From the NCBI GenBank assembly GCA_903884115.1, contig CAISDH010000033.1, forward strand, positions 124,001-188,000: a stretch of 64,000 nucleotides of DNA. The letters are read 5' to 3'. The notes beneath the pieces are model-generated. The model made no database searches. It was not told the DNA's origin and saw only the letters and a list, made by a program, of their open reading frames with translations. Made by a program: the position numbers and the translations under genes. How positions within the stretch are numbered: the first letter of the stretch is position 1; every line of letters starts with the position of its first letter. This DNA comes from an uncultured Microcaldota archaeon (GTDB taxonomy: Archaea > Micrarchaeota > Micrarchaeia > Micrarchaeales > Micrarchaeaceae). This document shows positions 8,585 to 16,797 of the stretch, in pieces.

Positions 8585-8883
8585 TGTTTGCACTCTATTT
8601 CGTGGCGCTGAGCATGGCTATCTTCGCGATAGGCGCCGGAGGCATCGCATCAAGCCGGCACTTCCTGATCACTGCCCTCTCGATAGAGGTCATGCTTCTG
8701 GCAAGCACGCTGCTTGCGGTGACGCTGTTCTATTACGGTGCTGCAGGAAGCATAACCCTGCTGCTGCTCTCGTTGTGGTCAGTGGCGGCGACGGAGACCA
8801 TGGCCCTCATGGTGCTGTACCGCTACATGGCAGGGTGGAAGGTCAGCATGGACGTAACGAAGCTTTCGAAGCTTAGGCATTGA
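8584..8883 (+). CDS. nuoK: Complex I-type subunit K (MrpC-like)
   Basis: 99 residues, three membrane helices, the usual NuoK size. The conserved acidic residue in TM2 is present (SIEVMLLASTLL), and a second acidic residue lies in TM3 (AATETMALMVL). These glutamates carry protons in the membrane arm. Starts at the TGATG overlap with nuoJ. Confidence 0.93.
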   Translation: MFALYFVALSMAIFAIGAGGIASSRHFLITALSIEVMLLASTLLAVTLFYYGAAGSITLLLLSLWSVAATETMALMVLYRYMAGWKVSMDVTKLSKLRH

Positions 8884-8884
8884 T

Positions 8885-10651
8885 ATGCTCGCTATACTCG
8901 TAATAACGCCGCTTGTTGTCGCAGCACTCATAGCGATGCTTCTGCACGATAGGCGCGCAGCCGGTTATGTGACTCTTGCAGCCAGCGTGCTCAGCCTGCT
9001 TCTTGTGCTGTACTTATTGGTGAACAACCCCGGCGCGCAGAGCGTCACATGGTTCAGCGTCTCCGGCTTCACGTTCAGCATCGATACCGCACTGCTGCAG
9101 CTGAATACGCTCATGCTTCTTCTTGTTGCGGTGATGGCTCCGATAGTGCTTCTGTACTCGATAGGATTCATGAGCGTGCCCAGCGAGCGGGGCAGGTACT
9201 ACTTCGAGATGTGCATCCTGGCGGCGTCGATGATGCTGTTCTCCATGTCGTCGAACTTCATAACGCTGCTCATAAGCTGGGAGCTCCTGAGCCTGGCGAG
9301 CTATCTGCTCATAGGCTTCTGGTACAGGAACGAAAGGGCGCAGGGCGCTGCAAGGAAGGCGATAGCTGCTGTGCTGATAGGGGACCTTCTCATATTCGCG
9401 TCAATGCTGCTGGTCTGGAACGCGTACGGCTCCCTGAGCTTTGCAACCATGCTCCAGCAGCCTGCAAATCCCGAGGTCGCGGTTGCCCTTGCGCTTGTGA
9501 TGATCGCAGCGTTAACAAAGTCTGCGCAGTTTCCGTTCCATGAATGGCTGCCTGACGCTATGGAGGGCCCGATGCCGTCGTCTGCATTCATCCTGTCCTC
9601 AACAATTGCAAAGGCGGGCGTCTTCCTGCTGGCGTTGATGCTTCCGCTTTTCGCAAGGTACGACCTGCTTGGCATCCTTGTCATAGTCGGTTCCATAACT
9701 GCATTGCTTGCCGTGTCGAACGCGCTTGCAGAGAATAGCATAAAACGCCTGCTTGCATACTCGACGATGGAGAATCTGGGACTCATGGTGATTGCGCTCG
9801 GATTCAATGCGCTCCTTGCAGCGATGCTGCTTTTCGTTGCGCAGACATTCTACACCGCGCTGCTCTTCCTGTGCGCTGGCGCAATAATGCGCGCGAACGA
9901 CCATGAGGACGACATATACCGGCTTCACGGCACTCCTATTCGCACGCCGCTCTTCATCGCCATGATCATAGGTGTGGTTTCCGTTGCAGGCATATTGCCC
10001 CTGGCTGGCTTCTTCGCAATATCCAGCATAGGTACTGCAGCATCGTTCAACATGCCCGTATACCTGCTCTTGGTCCTTATTGGTTTCGTGAGCAGCCTCT
10101 GCATGTTCAAGTGGATGTTTGTGCCTGTGCGCCATGGCGCGCGCAGCGAAATCAAGGGCGTCTACGGCGCACTGCCAAAATCCATCACGGTGCCGATCTA
10201 CGTGCTCGCCGCGCTCGCTGTGCTTTCGGTTCTGGCATACATGTACCTGCCGGCGTTTCTTGGCGCCCCGGGCATTGCTGTGCACGGCATTTCACTTGAA
10301 AGTGCAGTACTGGAAAGCATGGCTGCCATTGCAGGCCTTGGAGCGGCATATGTGCTCTACATGAATTCCAAACCGTACAACATGAAGCTGCACCTGCGCC
10401 TGTACGCGGTGCTGTACAACGGCGTGCTGGTCAACATCTTCTATCAGGGCGTCGCAAGGGCTGTGATGGCTCTGTCTCGTGCTGTGTGCGCTTTCGACCG
10501 TGCGTTGTACTCGTTCATGAGAGGCATGGCCGGCGCCGTGTCGCGCTTCGGCTCAATGCTGCGCGTAATGATCGACGGCAGAGAGGATGTTTACGTATCT
10601 GTGTTTGTGATAGCCGCAATCGCGGCCATAGTGCTGTTCGTGGTGTGGTAG
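8885..10651 (+). CDS. nuoL: Complex I-type subunit L, antiporter-like proton pump
   Basis: 588 residues, about 15 membrane helices, Mrp-antiporter family. It shows the ISWELLSLASYLLIGFW segment with the TM5 Glu, the TKSAQFPFHEWLPDAMEGPMPSSA loop, and KRLLAYSTMENLG. The C-terminal ~100 residues are more divergent and should include the lateral helix. Ends directly against nuoM, with no gap. Confidence 0.95.
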   Translation: MLAILVITPLVVAALIAMLLHDRRAAGYVTLAASVLSLLLVLYLLVNNPGAQSVTWFSVSGFTFSIDTALLQLNTLMLLLVAVMAPIVLLYSIGFMSVPSERGRYYFEMCILAASMMLFSMSSNFITLLISWELLSLASYLLIGFWYRNERAQGAARKAIAAVLIGDLLIFASMLLVWNAYGSLSFATMLQQPANPEVAVALALVMIAALTKSAQFPFHEWLPDAMEGPMPSSAFILSSTIAKAGVFLLALMLPLFARYDLLGILVIVGSITALLAVSNALAENSIKRLLAYSTMENLGLMVIALGFNALLAAMLLFVAQTFYTALLFLCAGAIMRANDHEDDIYRLHGTPIRTPLFIAMIIGVVSVAGILPLAGFFAISSIGTAASFNMPVYLLLVLIGFVSSLCMFKWMFVPVRHGARSEIKGVYGALPKSITVPIYVLAALAVLSVLAYMYLPAFLGAPGIAVHGISLESAVLESMAAIAGLGAAYVLYMNSKPYNMKLHLRLYAVLYNGVLVNIFYQGVARAVMALSRAVCAFDRALYSFMRGMAGAVSRFGSMLRVMIDGREDVYVSVFVIAAIAAIVLFVVW

Positions 10652-12061
10652 ATGCTCCCGTTCATATCTGCAATGCTGGCTTTCTCTGCCGTTGCGCTCA
10701 TGCTCACGCTCGTGCTAAGCAAGAAGCACAGCAGGGGCATCGCAGTAACAGCGGCATTTCTCATGCTGCTGACTACGATTGCGATGCTCTACATCTCCGT
10801 GCTTGCCGGCCATGTCGGCTTCACGGAGAGTTACGCCTACATAAGTTCGCTTATGATAACCTTCGGATTCAACGTCGGCGCAGTCTCTCTCATATTGCTG
10901 CTCATGTCATCGGCCGTTCTGCTTGTGGCATCACTGTCCGGCAATCCAGAACGCAGCAGGCCAAAGACCTCATGCCTGCTTATAGAGCTATTCCAGATCT
11001 CTGCGATAGGGCTTTTCTCTTCTGCAAACCTTTTCATGTTCTTCATCTTCTGGAGCATCGGCGTCGTATCGATGTTCCTGATGATTAACGTGCTCGGCTC
11101 CTCGAACAGGATGCGCGCCTCTATCAACTTCCTCATTTACGAGCTCTTTGCAGGCGCATTGATCCTCTTCGGCATAATGCTGATCTATTTCCATACCCCG
11201 CTGCGCTCGTTCGACATACAGTACATCATAAGCAATGCCAGCAGCATAAATCCCACCACCCAGGCCCTGATATTCCTTGCTTTGTTCGTCGGGTTCATGA
11301 TAGGCATGCCGATATTCCCCATGCACCTGTGGCTTCCTGACGCGCATGCGGAGGCGTCGACACAGGGATCCATGCTGCTTTCAGGAATCTTCACTCAATT
11401 CAGCGCATTCGGGATGCTGCTTCTGTTCACGATGCTGCCCGTATCCTCAAAGTATGCCGCATATGTCGCCGCGCTCGCCACGGTATCTGCGGTGTATTCT
11501 GCGCTAGTGCTGCTGCGTCAGAGCGACATCAAGCGCATTGTGGCATATTCCTCCATGGCAGGAATGGGGATAATACTTCTGGGATGTTCGGCCAGCAGCA
11601 TCAGCACTTCCGGCGCGCTCTTCGCGATATTCTCGCAGGGGCTTACAGCTGCACTGCTGTTCCTTGCGGCCGGCTCAATAAAGCACATTTTCGGCGAGCA
11701 CGACATACGGCTTCTCAAGGGCGCAGTTGTCGATGCGGGACCTACAGTGTATGCGTTCCTTGCCGGTGCCCTTGCGCTTGTCGGATTCCCGCTGACTACT
11801 GGCTTTGTAGGCTATCTTCTCATATTCCTTGAAGCCGTGCACGCATTCGGAGCTTACGGAGCAGTGGCCCTTCTCGCCCCGTTGCTCGTGGGCGCATACC
11901 TGTACTTCACGATCAGCAGTTCAATGCTTTCATCTAAGGGGCACTCCGACAGCGTAGGCCTCATAGGCAGCACGCAGTATCTGGGCTATGCCTTGCTGCT
12001 GCTGTCCATATTCTTATTTGGCATTCTACCATACATATTGCTCGGCCTGTTGAAAACGTGA
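10652..12061 (+). CDS. nuoM: Complex I-type subunit M, antiporter-like
   Basis: 469 residues, about 14 membrane helices. Family loop MPIFPMHLWLPDAHAEAST and the KRIVAYSSMAGMG helix are clear. The TM5 region reads FFIFWSIGVVSMFLM, so the usual Glu of E-L/S-x-x-P/L seems replaced by Ser/Ile, although alignment by eye is uncertain. ATG directly follows the nuoL stop. Confidence 0.93.
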   Translation: MLPFISAMLAFSAVALMLTLVLSKKHSRGIAVTAAFLMLLTTIAMLYISVLAGHVGFTESYAYISSLMITFGFNVGAVSLILLLMSSAVLLVASLSGNPERSRPKTSCLLIELFQISAIGLFSSANLFMFFIFWSIGVVSMFLMINVLGSSNRMRASINFLIYELFAGALILFGIMLIYFHTPLRSFDIQYIISNASSINPTTQALIFLALFVGFMIGMPIFPMHLWLPDAHAEASTQGSMLLSGIFTQFSAFGMLLLFTMLPVSSKYAAYVAALATVSAVYSALVLLRQSDIKRIVAYSSMAGMGIILLGCSASSISTSGALFAIFSQGLTAALLFLAAGSIKHIFGEHDIRLLKGAVVDAGPTVYAFLAGALALVGFPLTTGFVGYLLIFLEAVHAFGAYGAVALLAPLLVGAYLYFTISSSMLSSKGHSDSVGLIGSTQYLGYALLLLSIFLFGILPYILLGLLKT

Positions 12062-12065
12062 TCGA

Positions 12066-13466
12066 TTGGCAATTGAACTATTATTGTCGTACGCGCTCCT
12101 GTGCATGCTGCCGCTATTCGTGGCTCTTGCGCTAGCCGCAGTGCTCGCAAGGTCGAAGCTTGCGGCCTTCCTGCTGAGCAGCGTGCTGCTTGCGGCGGAG
12201 ACTGCGGTGTCCGCGTACCTTCTATATGCAAATGCCGACCTGTTACTGTTCAACGCGTTCCAGATATCCGGCTTCTCAATGCTGTTCGCATTGCTGTTCT
12301 CATTCATGCTTCTGCTTGTTAACCTTCTTGTTTACAAGTACTCAAAGGATTACGCAGAGCACCTGCTGATGCTCGGCTTTGTGCTTGCCGGAGCGGTGAT
12401 GGTTCCTGCAGCAACATCCATGCTCATGCTGTTCATCTGCCTTGAGCTCATCGCAGTGCCCACCGCCTTCATGATGCTGCTTGCAGGCGAGCACCACATA
12501 GAAGCGACTGTGAAGTTCTTCATAATGAGCGCGGTTGCAATCGCAGTGTTCTCGTTTGCGCTAGCTCTGATCTTCCCGTACAGCGCGCAGATGGGGATAA
12601 GCGCGCTGAGTGCAAACCCCAACATAGGCGGCAATGCCCTGATTGTTCTCGCGCTCATCCTGTTTGTGGCTGCCCTGGGCTTTGGCGCAGAGCTGTTCCC
12701 GTTCAATCTCTGGGTTCCTGACGTGTACGAGGGCGCGCACTCTTATGTGACTGCGATGCTTGCAGGAGTCAACAAAACAGTCGCGTTCGTGGCTTTGCTC
12801 GAGATCATATTCATTGTGTTTGCGGCATACAAGGCCACTTTCTCTTCCATTGCGCTGCTACTTTCAGTGGCAACAATGTTCTTCGGCAACCTTGTGGCGC
12901 TTGCCCAGAAGAGCATAAAGAGGCTTCTTGCATACTCGTCAATATCCCAGGCAGGATACCTGCTGATAGGCTTTGTGGTCGCATCGCCGTTCGGCATAGA
13001 GGCCAGCATTTTCCAGCTCATAGCGCACTCGTTCATGATCATAGGCGCGTTTGCAATAGTGCTGTGGCTCGAATCCAGAGGCTTGAGGACACTGGACGAC
13101 TACGGCGGCCTTAACAGCAGGAACCGGTTTGCAGCCGCGTCGCTCACGCTGTTGCTGCTCTCAATGGCAGGCATTCCTCCTTTGATGGGCTTTGTCGGCA
13201 AGTTCCTGCTCTTCTCGAGTGCGGTCGACTCCGGCATGCTGATACTTGCTGCGCTGGGAATACTTAACAGCTTCATATCCGTTTTCTATTATGCGAGAGT
13301 GATAAGCGCCATGTACTCAACAACAGAGCATTCACATCTGAAGACTGAGCCTTTCGTCGCCGCTGTTGTTGTGGTGACGCTTGCCGTGATATTGGTGTTC
13401 GGAATCTACCCGCAGCCCCTGATAGCTGTGGCGCAGCTTGCAAGCAAGGCGCTTCTGGGCGCATGA
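12066..13466 (+). CDS. nuoN: Complex I-type subunit N, antiporter-like
   Basis: 466 residues, about 14 membrane helices. It shows LFICLELIAVPTAFMML with the TM5 Glu, the ELFPFNLWVPDVYEGAHS loop, and KRLLAYSSISQAGYL. The best start is TTG at 12066, 4 bp after the nuoM stop; no ATG or GTG lies nearer. Last gene of the operon; the next gene has its own TATA box. Confidence 0.93.
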   Translation: MAIELLLSYALLCMLPLFVALALAAVLARSKLAAFLLSSVLLAAETAVSAYLLYANADLLLFNAFQISGFSMLFALLFSFMLLLVNLLVYKYSKDYAEHLLMLGFVLAGAVMVPAATSMLMLFICLELIAVPTAFMMLLAGEHHIEATVKFFIMSAVAIAVFSFALALIFPYSAQMGISALSANPNIGGNALIVLALILFVAALGFGAELFPFNLWVPDVYEGAHSYVTAMLAGVNKTVAFVALLEIIFIVFAAYKATFSSIALLLSVATMFFGNLVALAQKSIKRLLAYSSISQAGYLLIGFVVASPFGIEASIFQLIAHSFMIIGAFAIVLWLESRGLRTLDDYGGLNSRNRFAAASLTLLLLSMAGIPPLMGFVGKFLLFSSAVDSGMLILAALGILNSFISVFYYARVISAMYSTTEHSHLKTEPFVAAVVVVTLAVILVFGIYPQPLIAVAQLASKALLGA

Positions 13467-13481
13467 TATGCTGCTTTTAGA

Positions 13482-13489
13482 TTTATACT
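13482..13489 (+). promoter_or_regulatory. TATA box of the 13511 surface-protein gene
   Basis: TTTATACT is centred about 25 bp before the ATG at 13511, which predicts a leaderless transcript separate from the nuo operon. Confidence 0.55.
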
Positions 13490-13510
13490 TCAAAATATGA
13501 AGGTATTTTT

Positions 13511-14362
13511 ATGGCCGAAGACGCTGGTGACAAGGGCACTATGAAAGGAAGGAGCCACAAGAAATTATTCGCATCAGCAGCCGTGCTCATCGTACTCGGC
13601 ATACTGATATACTTGTATGAAACCTACGGCAGCCTTCCTAGCGCGTTGATCTCAACAGTATCCTCTGGCCAGCAGCTGAACTCGACAGTGCTGGAGGGTG
13701 TGCTCATGCAGAAGATTAATTCGACAAAGACATTCGCAGTTAATTACGCCGGCCAGATCATAATCACGAAGGATCCGCCTATCAGTTTCTCATTCATCAA
13801 ATATTATAACGTTACGAAAGTCACCCTTTCAATAAACGACCTGCCGCCGTTCGGTAACCTGAGCGTCATATTCTTGTCTAAAAATCTGGTATTGAACGAT
13901 CCGAGTGCAGATGGCGGCACGCTATGCATAAAGGCGGATCCCCACTCAATATTCAGCAATATTCAAAGCAGCAATGTGACAAATGGCTACAAGTGCATTC
14001 AGACATACAACAGCTCTGCAAAGGCGCAGCTGTTCAACATTGCCAACACATTCGTTAACGTTTCCAGCCTTAGCGGAATCACCACAACATCATACGGCAT
14101 AAGGTTCTACAATCTACAGCCGTGCTACTATGTGTCTGGTACGGGCACAATGAAAGTAAACAGCACTCTTGTAGACGTAAACTCCTCTGCACAAACGCCG
14201 GTTAGTGCTAACTTCGCCACCTGCGTCTCAGCGCAATACGATGTGCCTCTATATGTATCTGTCAACCTTACTGCTGCAAATGGTAGCAGCATCAGCATAC
14301 TTCTGAACGAATCATCAATAAGCCATGCCGCAAATCAGAGCCAGGTAAACTCTCTACCTTGA
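13511..14362 (+). CDS. Single-pass surface protein, function unknown
   Basis: 283 residues: charged N-terminus (~18), one membrane helix (LFASAAVLIVLGILIYLY), then an Asn/Ser/Thr-rich outside part with many N-x-S/T sequons and four or more cysteines that could form disulfides. No enzymatic motif. Built like the products at 4644, 45597 and 55735. Leaderless start inferred from the TATA box. Downstream is a decayed S-layer-like remnant. Confidence 0.75.
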   Translation: MAEDAGDKGTMKGRSHKKLFASAAVLIVLGILIYLYETYGSLPSALISTVSSGQQLNSTVLEGVLMQKINSTKTFAVNYAGQIIITKDPPISFSFIKYYNVTKVTLSINDLPPFGNLSVIFLSKNLVLNDPSADGGTLCIKADPHSIFSNIQSSNVTNGYKCIQTYNSSAKAQLFNIANTFVNVSSLSGITTTSYGIRFYNLQPCYYVSGTGTMKVNSTLVDVNSSAQTPVSANFATCVSAQYDVPLYVSVNLTAANGSSISILLNESSISHAANQSQVNSLP

Positions 14363-15219
14363 ATTTGACGTGCCGCTCCTGATTGCATTCTGGCACAACT
14401 TTGCCAAGCTAGGCTTCTTCGGCACCATCGGCACCGATAAGACTTAACTTATGCAGGTTCAGGCGGAGCAACTGCCTGGATTTCAAGCGCGAATCCCTTG
14501 ATGGTTACGATAACGGGCTACACGAGCAGCAGTGCGTCCTCCCCTCAGACGGCAACGGTGATGTTCACAAAGAATGTCTCAAGCGCCCTGACAACTCCGT
14601 TCTTCAACATAACGAGCATACAGCTCAGCAGAGCATTACCAGGAATAATAACGGTCAACGTTGTGGCAAACTCCATTATTAACCGCACTAATACGGTGCT
14701 TTTGGGCAGCTTGGTCAATGCATGGACGGCCGGAGGCATTCTGTATGCACAATCAAGCAAGCCATACCCGATGATGCTAGCGCCATCACCTGGCGTGACG
14801 TACAACCAGCAGAACGGCCAACCAACAAGCAGTTTCACGCTAGCATCGACATTCTCGCAGACGTCGGCAGCAGGCCCACAGCAGTACTTCATATACGACA
14901 TGGGCGAAACAGCATTCCAGACTAGCACATCTACCGTATATGATTATGTTGCATTTGGCATAGTCAACTCTACAGTCGGGGCAACTCCTGGATTCCAGCT
15001 GAACTACGCTGCGGACTATGGGGGTATGGCGGCTCTGGCTCTAACATCCCGGGCGCTAAAAACAACGTGACATACTTGTCGACCACATCGCAGATAAATG
15101 TACAGGCAGGCTTCAGGACAGAACGTGGCAGCAAGGTCGCAAGCATAACGCCGACCGGCGTGACTGTAGACATTGCAAAAGTGGCAGACTTGCTGCATTT
15201 CATAGTAGGGTCATCATAA
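14349..15219 (+). pseudogene. Decayed S-layer-like protein, C-terminal remnant
   Basis: Three frames join into one plausible protein end. Frame one (14349-14444) reads FWHNFAKLGFFGTIGTDKT. A missing T would continue it as LTYAGSGGATAWISSANP in the frame that runs to 15070. A missing G in the G5 run at 15020-15024 would then continue as YGGSGSNIPGAKNNVTYL to the TAA at 15219, ending LLHFIVGSS. There is no start codon or signal peptide, so the 5' part is absent. The Thr/Ser-rich make-up resembles archaeal S-layer-type surface proteins; the family call is from pattern only. Confidence 0.6.
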
Positions 15220-15223
15220 ACTT

Positions 15224-16321
15224 CTACGAAGTCAGGTCTCTTAGAAAGAACCGCTTTATCATGGCGCTGGGTCTGTCCATGTCTCCGTACTTGCTTAGGA
15301 AGCTCTCCGCTCCCAAGAGTTTTGAGAGCCTGAAGAGGAGCTCAAAGTTCCTGGTGCTCATGCCGGAGTAATAACTATGCAGCATGCTATGCAGTCTGAG
15401 ATCCATCGAATATCTCCTGCGCCAATCTCTTTCATAACGCAACAGCGGAGTGCCCTTCCTTATGTGGCTCTCTATCGTTGCGGCAAGTATCTTTGCGCAG
15501 GATACGCCAAATATTATTCCCCCTCCTGTGGTCGCCTTGACTTGCCCTGCTGCGTCGCCAACAAGTGCAATGTTGTCCTTTACAGTGACCTTTCTACTGC
15601 TCAACGGTATCATGCTTGCCCATCCCTTCGTGAACCGTGCGTTGCTTAGCATGCTGTTTGTCTTTTCAAAAGCTCTGAAGGCAGTGGCGCTGTTGCGCTT
15701 TGCAAAACCGCTCACACCTATTCCTGCTTCCACCTTTTCCTTGGAGTATGGTACCGTCCAGGCAAAGAATCCGCTTGCCGCATCAGAGAAAAACATCTCC
15801 ACGACGCGCATGTCATCTACACGTGCGCTATTGTATTCCGCCTTGTAAGTCAAGACATATTCCTTGATTGGCGGGAATGAGAACGTGCTTGCCACTGTGG
15901 ATACTGCTCCATCCGCCCCGACCAGCACCATATTTTTTCTTGCAATATCCCTAACTGCTTCCCTATCCAGTCTCTTTCCCAGAATTACACTTGCGCCTGC
16001 CTTTTCCGCCTCTATGAGAGTGGCTTCTGCAAGTTTGCCCCTGTCGATGACCAGCGCCATCGTGTGGTCTGCCTTGACCCGCAGCGTCTCATTTCCAGTA
16101 TGCAGCACGGCCCCGTTCAGCCTGTTCACCACTGCTTTCTGGTAAGGTATGCCTATCCTGTTCAGGCCGCTGACAGAGAGTATTCCTGATGCCTTTGACG
16201 CGCTGTCTGACACATGAAGCTTTGCATCGTAAACCGTAACGTCCATGCCTTTAGAGGCAAGGTCTCTCGCAAGCGAAAGCCCCGCGACGCCTGCACCGAC
16301 TATCACAACACTGCCGTTCAT
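15224..16321 (-). CDS. Geranylgeranyl-reductase-family flavoprotein
   Basis: 365 residues. N-terminal FAD-binding Rossmann motif VGAGVAGLSLARDL (residues ~7-20), a mid-protein VGADGAVS, and the ALVGDAAGQVKATTGGGIIFG block that contacts FAD. This matches digeranylgeranylglycerophospholipid reductases, which saturate archaeal membrane lipid chains. Other flavin-dependent reductases of the family are possible. The start lies 71 bp from the divergent TBP-like gene. Confidence 0.85.
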   Translation of the reverse strand: MNGSVVIVGAGVAGLSLARDLASKGMDVTVYDAKLHVSDSASKASGILSVSGLNRIGIPYQKAVVNRLNGAVLHTGNETLRVKADHTMALVIDRGKLAEATLIEAEKAGASVILGKRLDREAVRDIARKNMVLVGADGAVSTVASTFSFPPIKEYVLTYKAEYNSARVDDMRVVEMFFSDAASGFFAWTVPYSKEKVEAGIGVSGFAKRNSATAFRAFEKTNSMLSNARFTKGWASMIPLSSRKVTVKDNIALVGDAAGQVKATTGGGIIFGVSCAKILAATIESHIRKGTPLLRYERDWRRRYSMDLRLHSMLHSYYSGMSTRNFELLFRLSKLLGAESFLSKYGDMDRPSAMIKRFFLRDLTS

Positions 16322-16347
16322 GTACTAACCACATGCCATATCTTCAG

Positions 16348-16355
16348 TATATAAG
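16348..16355 (+). promoter_or_regulatory. TATA box of the single-repeat TBP gene
   Basis: TATATAAG lies about 40 bp before the ATG at 16393, predicting a short leader of roughly 12-15 nt. The gene for a TATA-binding homologue thus has a good TATA box itself. Confidence 0.5.
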
Positions 16356-16392
16356 CCTTGCGCTCGAATCTATTAACAGTTGTGGTAATTAT

Positions 16393-16797
16393 ATGGCTGA
16401 AAAAGAACCTTCAAAAACTCCCGCTGTGCACGTACAGCCCAAGCGCGTTACAGTTCCGCAGATAAAGGTGCAGAACATTGTAGTTAGCGCTGACTTGCAT
16501 GCAATCATAGATCTCTATGCGCTTTCAAAGGAGGTCAAGGCTGTAGACTACGAACCGGAGCAATTCCCAGGCGCGATCTTCAGGGTGCTGGAGCCAAAGT
16601 CCAAGATCATACTATTCAAGAACGGCAAGCTGATATGCACGGGCACCAACACGGAAGCGAACATACGCCGCGTTCTGGATTATGTTGCGAAGGTTGTGTC
16701 GAAGTATGTCATAGAGCTCAATCCTATGTCCGAGGCGAAGAGACTCGAGGAAAAGAAGAGACTCGAGGAAAGGGACAGGGAACGAAACAAACCCTAA
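16393..16797 (+). CDS. TATA-binding-protein homologue with a single TBP repeat
   Basis: 134 residues. Residues ~24-103 form one complete TBP repeat: IKVQNIVVSADL with Asn28, then YEPEQFPGAIFRV with Phe58, then KIILFKNGKLICTG with Phe75, then a closing helix. Asn28 and the two Phe positions match those that contact and kink TATA DNA in canonical TBP. Normal archaeal TBP has two such repeats (~180 residues); here there is no room for a second, because a promoter precedes and a convergent gene overlaps the 3' end by 4 bp. A ~22-residue basic/Pro-rich N-terminus and a charged tail (RLEEKK-RLEERD) flank it. Inference: a homodimer could rebuild the saddle. Whether a normal TBP also exists elsewhere is unknown. 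Confidence 0.88.
   Translation: MAEKEPSKTPAVHVQPKRVTVPQIKVQNIVVSADLHAIIDLYALSKEVKAVDYEPEQFPGAIFRVLEPKSKIILFKNGKLICTGTNTEANIRRVLDYVAKVVSKYVIELNPMSEAKRLEEKKRLEERDRERNKP

Noticed and set aside
9599-10285. 228-codon minus-strand frame inside nuoL
   Set aside because: His/Arg/Gln-rich shadow; the plus strand encodes a clear NuoL.
10486-11088. 200-codon plus-strand frame across the nuoL-nuoM junction
   Set aside because: Overlaps two well-supported genes and has Arg/His/Cys-rich shadow composition.
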